A DNA stretch of 64,000 bases from positions 558,001-622,000 of the forward strand of contig JAJOHG010000008.1 of the NCBI GenBank assembly GCA_021029095.1. The letters run 5' to 3'. The notes under the pieces are model-generated. The model had not been told where the DNA came from. It ran no database searches and was given only the letters and a program-made list of their open reading frames with translations. The DNA is from Phellopilus nigrolimitatus. Taxonomy: Eukaryota > Basidiomycota > Agaricomycetes > Hymenochaetales > Hymenochaetaceae. Position numbers and translations under genes: made by a program. Positions 56,351 to 64,000 of the stretch are shown in pieces (position 1 is the stretch's first letter; each line of letters opens with the position of its first letter).

Positions 56351-57427
56351 TCTGGCCCGCCTTGGCGGTCGGAGTGTTTCTTTTTTAAAGCGGGATTCCT
56401 TTTCCTAGTGCTTAGGAAGATAGCTTGCTGTTTCTCGGTGCTTTTGCTTTGGATGGCGTGTCGATGTTCACTGTTCTTCTATATCAAGATAAAGTTAAAG
56501 GATAGGGTCATTTATTCGGGCGTTCGCAATTTTTTACTGAATACCCTCAGTTGGTAGTGTAAATTGGCAACTCTTCATGCGGAAATGATGGTCTTGCATC
56601 GCAATTGGGCAGCTGTTCGTATATTGGTGAGTTCGCCAATATAATTTTCTCCTGTTCATGACTCGCATTTCTCCATGGCCGTGCCTCTGGTACTTTGGTA
56701 ATATGTGAAAATACAACGCTCTGGAAAATACAATAGGATCTTTGCGGTTTGGATTAGTGACCGTTCTCATCGAGGGCAATTTCATTACTTTTTCGTATTT
56801 TCTGTCTATCTATTAAGTTACCATACCTCAGTAACTGTTTTCCACAATCCACTTCTATCCTTCTCTCTTACAGCGTGACACAATATTGTCATCTTAGTGA
56901 TCGGATGGAGGCTTATTTCTAAGTTTAGCGCTCGGCCACTGTTATTTGCATTCTCGGAGGCAGGCTCCTGTCCAATCTGCGAGAGGAAGCAGAAAGAGGC
57001 GCAGATGGAGATTCTAATACCGAGATATCAATTCACAATTGATTTGCGCTTCCAGGATATTTGTCGCTTGCGTGGGATTCGACGTCTTCAATTCTTCGCG
57101 ACCAAGCTCTCATGATGGTCTGGTCTTTGTTTTGAGGAATTAAATTCGAAATGCTCCAGTGTCCACTACTGTGTGCCACATTTCTATGCATATTTGTCCT
57201 TGGGCCAGGCTACATGTGTAAATGGCAGTACATACAGAAGACATTAATTGAAGTATTGGAGTTCGCATGCACACCATTTTCGGTTCTGATCTGTATTTAA
57301 TGTATTGGATGGTTTCGCAGACCGACATTGTATTGTCCATTCGTGTTGGATTTCTGACACTCGGTTTCGATGGTCTTGAACACACTGCAGAAGATTCTGG
57401 GGTGACCCCAAAGCCGTTCCACAGGAT

Positions 57428-57537
57428 GAGAGAAGAAAGAAGAAGAAGAAGAAGAAAGAAAGAAAGAAAGAGCCGTTCCACAGGATGAAGAGAAAAAGAA
57501 AAAGAAAGAAAGAAAGAAAGAAAGAAAGAAAAGGAAG
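57428..57537. repeat. GAA/GAAA microsatellite with a duplicated non-repeat core
   Basis: Two purine microsatellite blocks (GAA then GAAA units; the second has about six GAAAs) are separated by a 17-bp stretch, GCCGTTCCACAGGATGA, that also occurs directly before the first block (57,411-57,427). The array therefore arose by a larger duplication as well as by slippage. Confidence 0.9.
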
Positions 57538-57790
57538 AAAACGCGTGTGTCACAAGTCACAGGACACACGATCACCTCGCGTCCTGACCGCGCCCGCCCG
57601 AACGCCAGACGCCGAAACGCCGACAACGACCAGTGACGTTTTTATTAACAAGCTTCATGCTGTTCAGCGATACTTGACGACATGCACTTTACATCTGATC
57701 ATGTAGCTTCGGATGGCAGCGACGTGTGTACCAATGCTGAAATATCGGATTCAAGCATGACACTCACCTTGATTGTTCATCCACTGGCAG

Positions 57791-61277
<3,487 letters not shown>

Positions 61278-61424
61278 TTGGAACCTGCGTTTCATATTGT
61301 TAATTTATAACTGCATGTCATGTACCTGTACCAAAAACGCATTAATCATTCGATCACTTTTTCTCTCCCGGAGAAAGACAAACAAACATAAAATAGGAGA
61401 AGGGGAAAAAATAGTAGATAAATT

Positions 61425-63289
61425 TTACTCTTCGTGGATGGTCACGCCAGAGTAGAACGCCCGGTTCTCAGGTCGCGCCGCCACCATTTGCTGCTGCTGT
61501 GAGCTGCCGGACGATCCCGATGTGTTCGACCGCTTGAGCGCGGGACGGAGCGGCGCCTTCGGGACCAAGCGATGCTGCATATCGATACGAATACACTCTT
61601 CGTTCATCCACCCGGCTCCAACATCTGGGTACTCATTCAAGTCGACAGGGTACTCGGTACCTGGGTCAGGAGGGACGAATACGCCATCGTTCGTCCACAG
61701 TTGGTCTCTGAGAAATTTAAGAGTCTATAAGCACCGTCTAATGATCGAACAGAATGAGAATTAAACTTACCCTTTTTTGTTGAACCATCCTTTGCGACGC
61801 CTATCCAGTGGGACGGGTGACGGGCAAATCAGCCGCTCCGAGAAGCGCACAGTCCGACATGGACCCTGTGCGAGAGCAGATGCCTCAACTCCAGCGATGA
61901 CGATCTGTCTCGGTGCGTCCTCCCTGCGACCGATCGACAATGTCCTGCTCCGAATCGTTGCAGCTGGAGAGGGGCCCATCTGGAACCCAGCACCGCGGGG
62001 CATCTCCTCCTGAGGCGAGTGTCTGTCGCGCGTTGGCGACGATCCAGACGGCTGGGGAAGCCTGGTTCTGTCACGGTCGTAGGAGCTTACTGAAGGCGGC
62101 GGAGGTAGAGCTGCGGCGTTGCTGGGCCTCCGTTCTCGCAGCATCTCTGGACCTTGTTTCGTATCCCGATCGGGGGAGTATCGCTCGCGCTTACTGTCTC
62201 CGGAAACCGCGATGTCGCGACCGTTCGTTGGGGAATGACGCTCGCCAGGTCCAAATCCAGGAGGAATAACGGGGCCACTAAGCCGCCTACTTCTTGGTGC
62301 ATCGACCTGCATACGCGAGTCATCCCTGCGCGGTGGCGGTACGTCCCGAGGGGCAGATCCAGTGAATCGGACGCTAGGTCCGGTCCCAATCTTTGGTGGA
62401 CTAGGACGAGACGCTGAAGGACCCGGCGGAAAGACCAAAGGCTTTTCGGAGTCCGAGCCGCTGCCTCGCCTGCGACTTGAGCCAGAATCCCCACTTCCGC
62501 TGCGTGGACGAGTCAAATCTTCTCCACCACGAGGAAGGGGCCGGCCCTGCGACTTCACGGTGACAGAAGAACTAGGCATAGGAAGAGAAGCGGGGAGGGG
62601 GAGGGGAGAGTCGGGAGGGGATGGCGCTGAGCTGGAGGTCATAGCATCACCAGGGCCCGGGTTTGTAATCATTAATACGGAATTCCTACGTCCGGGGGGC
62701 TCTGGCCGCGAAACGGTAGTAGACGTCGCCGTCGTCATGGATTGCGTAGTCGTGTCCAAAGAAGACGTTGAGTAGCTTGTAAGAGTATCAGATTCGTTTT
62801 CAGAGCGTTCATAGATGAAAGCATTGGGAACATGTGCGTTAGGGTAGATCTTGAAGCCCCCGTTCGTAGAGCTGTTTTTCGAATTGTTTCGATCTACAGG
62901 CGGCATTTGGGCTCCAGAAGATGCTGATTTATATTCAGGCCTAGAAACGTTCGACGATGCCGATACATATTGCGGCGCGGGAGCCTGCGTGTATCCGGGA
63001 GCGGTCTTTGTCGGAGGATGACCTGGGTACCCGTAGGAGGGCGTTGCGAGTCAAGAGAGTAGGGAGCAGAGCCAGAGAAACCATATTGTATTGGTATAGT
63101 CTGCGGCGCTAGGGTATGCGTTTGTACCGGTACAGTCCTCGGTACGTGCGCCATGGTAGTCTGCTGGAAGAAACCCGCTGTCAGCGCCCCGATGACTCGC
63201 CCACCGCGTCGACCGACCTTCTGGGCTTTTAACTGGGCCTTCCTCCCGAGGGGCATGGGGGTTGTATGCCAACCGAGCATCGACAGCAT
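61425..63289 (-). CDS. Proline/serine/arginine-rich disordered protein, 580 aa
   Basis: Three exons: 63289-63082, 63022-61771, 61707-61425, 1743 nt in phase, introns 59 and 63 nt. The first junction is unusual (GTTTCT donor) but is the only one I found that joins the well-behaved N-terminal frame (MLSMLGWHTTPMPLGRKAQ) to the long middle frame. The N-terminus is basic, with an AQKVGRRGGRVIGALTAGF helix-like stretch. The middle (about residues 100-470) is low complexity with many SP, PP and RS/RR motifs (SRRRGSGSDSE, RRLSGPVIPPGFG). Conserved-looking segments are RTVRFSERLICPSP and, in exon 3, a GDQLWTNDGVFVPPDP segment with KAPLRPALKRSN near the end. The family and function are unknown. Many SP/TP sites suggest regulation by phosphorylation (inference). 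Confidence 0.65.
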
Positions 63290-64000
63290 CTCGGTGTTGG
63301 GTGGTAAGGGTTTATGAGTTCATGTACGATGACGGGGACCATTGATCGCCTTCTTATATAGAAGAGCATAGAAGAGAAGGAGAAGACGATGACCTGATAC
63401 ATCGAACATGTTGGTTTCCGCGCCACTCGCATGAGCCCCTAAGCTGGACGCCTACACGAGGAGAATGTGCAACCTTGAGAAGCATGTTGGTGACGACGGG
63501 CGTCCGCACACACTGTACACGTGTCGCGCTCGAGCTGAAAAGGGGAGTCTTCTTGATTGACCTATACATTAACGAAGAAGCCTGCTTTTCGGCCATGTCA
63601 TGGCAAGGCTAAACGGTGAGGCTGAATATGAGGTCGATCGCGGTGTTTGTGCTGCTCGCGAAAATGAACTTTCTTCGGAAATTTTGGAACTTAGCCATAC
63701 TTATAGAGACGGGAGATACCACACAGAAGACACTCTAAATGCTATCACGTGTGTGCCTTCGACATCAAATAACATAAGGATTGAACGTTCCGTGGAGGAA
63801 CGCAAGTGACTCGCAAAATAGGGTCACGGTACTTGAATTCGAAATAAATTCCAAAAGTGAGTACATGTATCTAATTGAAGACCGTCACTCACTAGTGTCA
63901 GAGCCATGCCGAAAACCTGGTGATGAACAGATGCCGGGAGCTACAAGCACTGGTGGTTATACTCCTCATTATCTTCCTCGGCTTATGATCAAACAAACAT
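63290..64000. other. Intergenic to the window end
   Basis: Upstream of the 580-aa protein gene. Small frames only; nothing supported. Confidence 0.45.

Larger units (their letters stand above)
54963..57790. other. Gene-poor region with possible gene remnants
   Basis: About 2.8 kb. Frames at 55,419-55,752 (both strands), 55,764-55,991 (-) and 56,031-56,318 (-) have protein-like composition. The last of these, with segments ERIVIVNLRSCDLPPF and YYNLLPDVEASRL, is the best candidate for an exon of an unrecognised minus-strand gene or relic. I could not link them into a gene. It also holds a poly-C tract and a GAAA microsatellite, listed separately. Confidence 0.35.

Overview
The window is nuclear DNA of a filamentous fungus, most likely an agaricomycete basidiomycete. 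Genes are split by many short GT-AG introns (about 45-75 nt), there is no bacterial gene organisation, and the recognisable proteins (URA5, MRS2, Derlin, an oxysterol-binding protein, RecQ, a large P450 family) are fungal in type. Splice models were built by hand from reading frames, splice sites and conserved motifs; where the exon phases were summed this is stated. No database search was possible.

Layout: 1-4.3 kb holds a fold-back repeat, a tandem duplication, an intronless proline-rich protein gene (-) and a spliced membrane-protein gene (+). From 4.6 to 43.0 kb is a cytochrome P450 cluster: seven 13-exon genes with the same intron positions, including a 14-nt microexon coding the I-helix proton-relay motif, plus one relic exon. 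P450-1, -4, -5, -6 and -7 have open frames (527, 525, 526, 544 and 546 aa). P450-2 has one 5-bp frameshifting deletion and P450-3 several indels. The cluster is interrupted by an apparently intact Ty1/copia retrotransposon (15,381-20,461; 310-bp LTRs that look identical; 5-bp target duplication) and by an oxysterol-binding protein gene (24,751-26,880).

The right part of the cluster shows its history. The last OSBP exon plus about 1 kb of downstream DNA is repeated at 31.9-33.0 kb in front of P450-6. P450-6 and P450-7 are an inverted duplicate pair (arms about 2.6 kb, 33.0-35.6 and 40.5-43.2 kb) whose first exon carries the proline-rich hinge twice, as if a leader from one P450 subfamily (genes 1, 2, 5) had been joined to the body of another (genes 3, 4). 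P450-7 is also bracketed by a perfect 26-bp inverted repeat next to TA dinucleotides (39,683 and 44,799), like the ends of a Tc1/mariner-pogo element. Between the duplicate arms lie an intron-containing tRNA-Arg gene and a large single-pass membrane protein gene.

From 45 kb on the window is ordinary housekeeping sequence: a DUF202-like membrane protein, URA5 (orotate phosphoribosyltransferase), a small membrane-anchored protein, a Derlin, a 190-aa conserved protein, the mitochondrial Mg2+ channel MRS2, a RecQ helicase with an apparent 1-nt frameshift in its C-terminal part, and a 580-aa disordered protein. No polyketide, peptide or terpene synthase backbone gene was seen beside the P450s, so the cluster looks like tandem family expansion and not a biosynthetic cluster, within the limits of this window.
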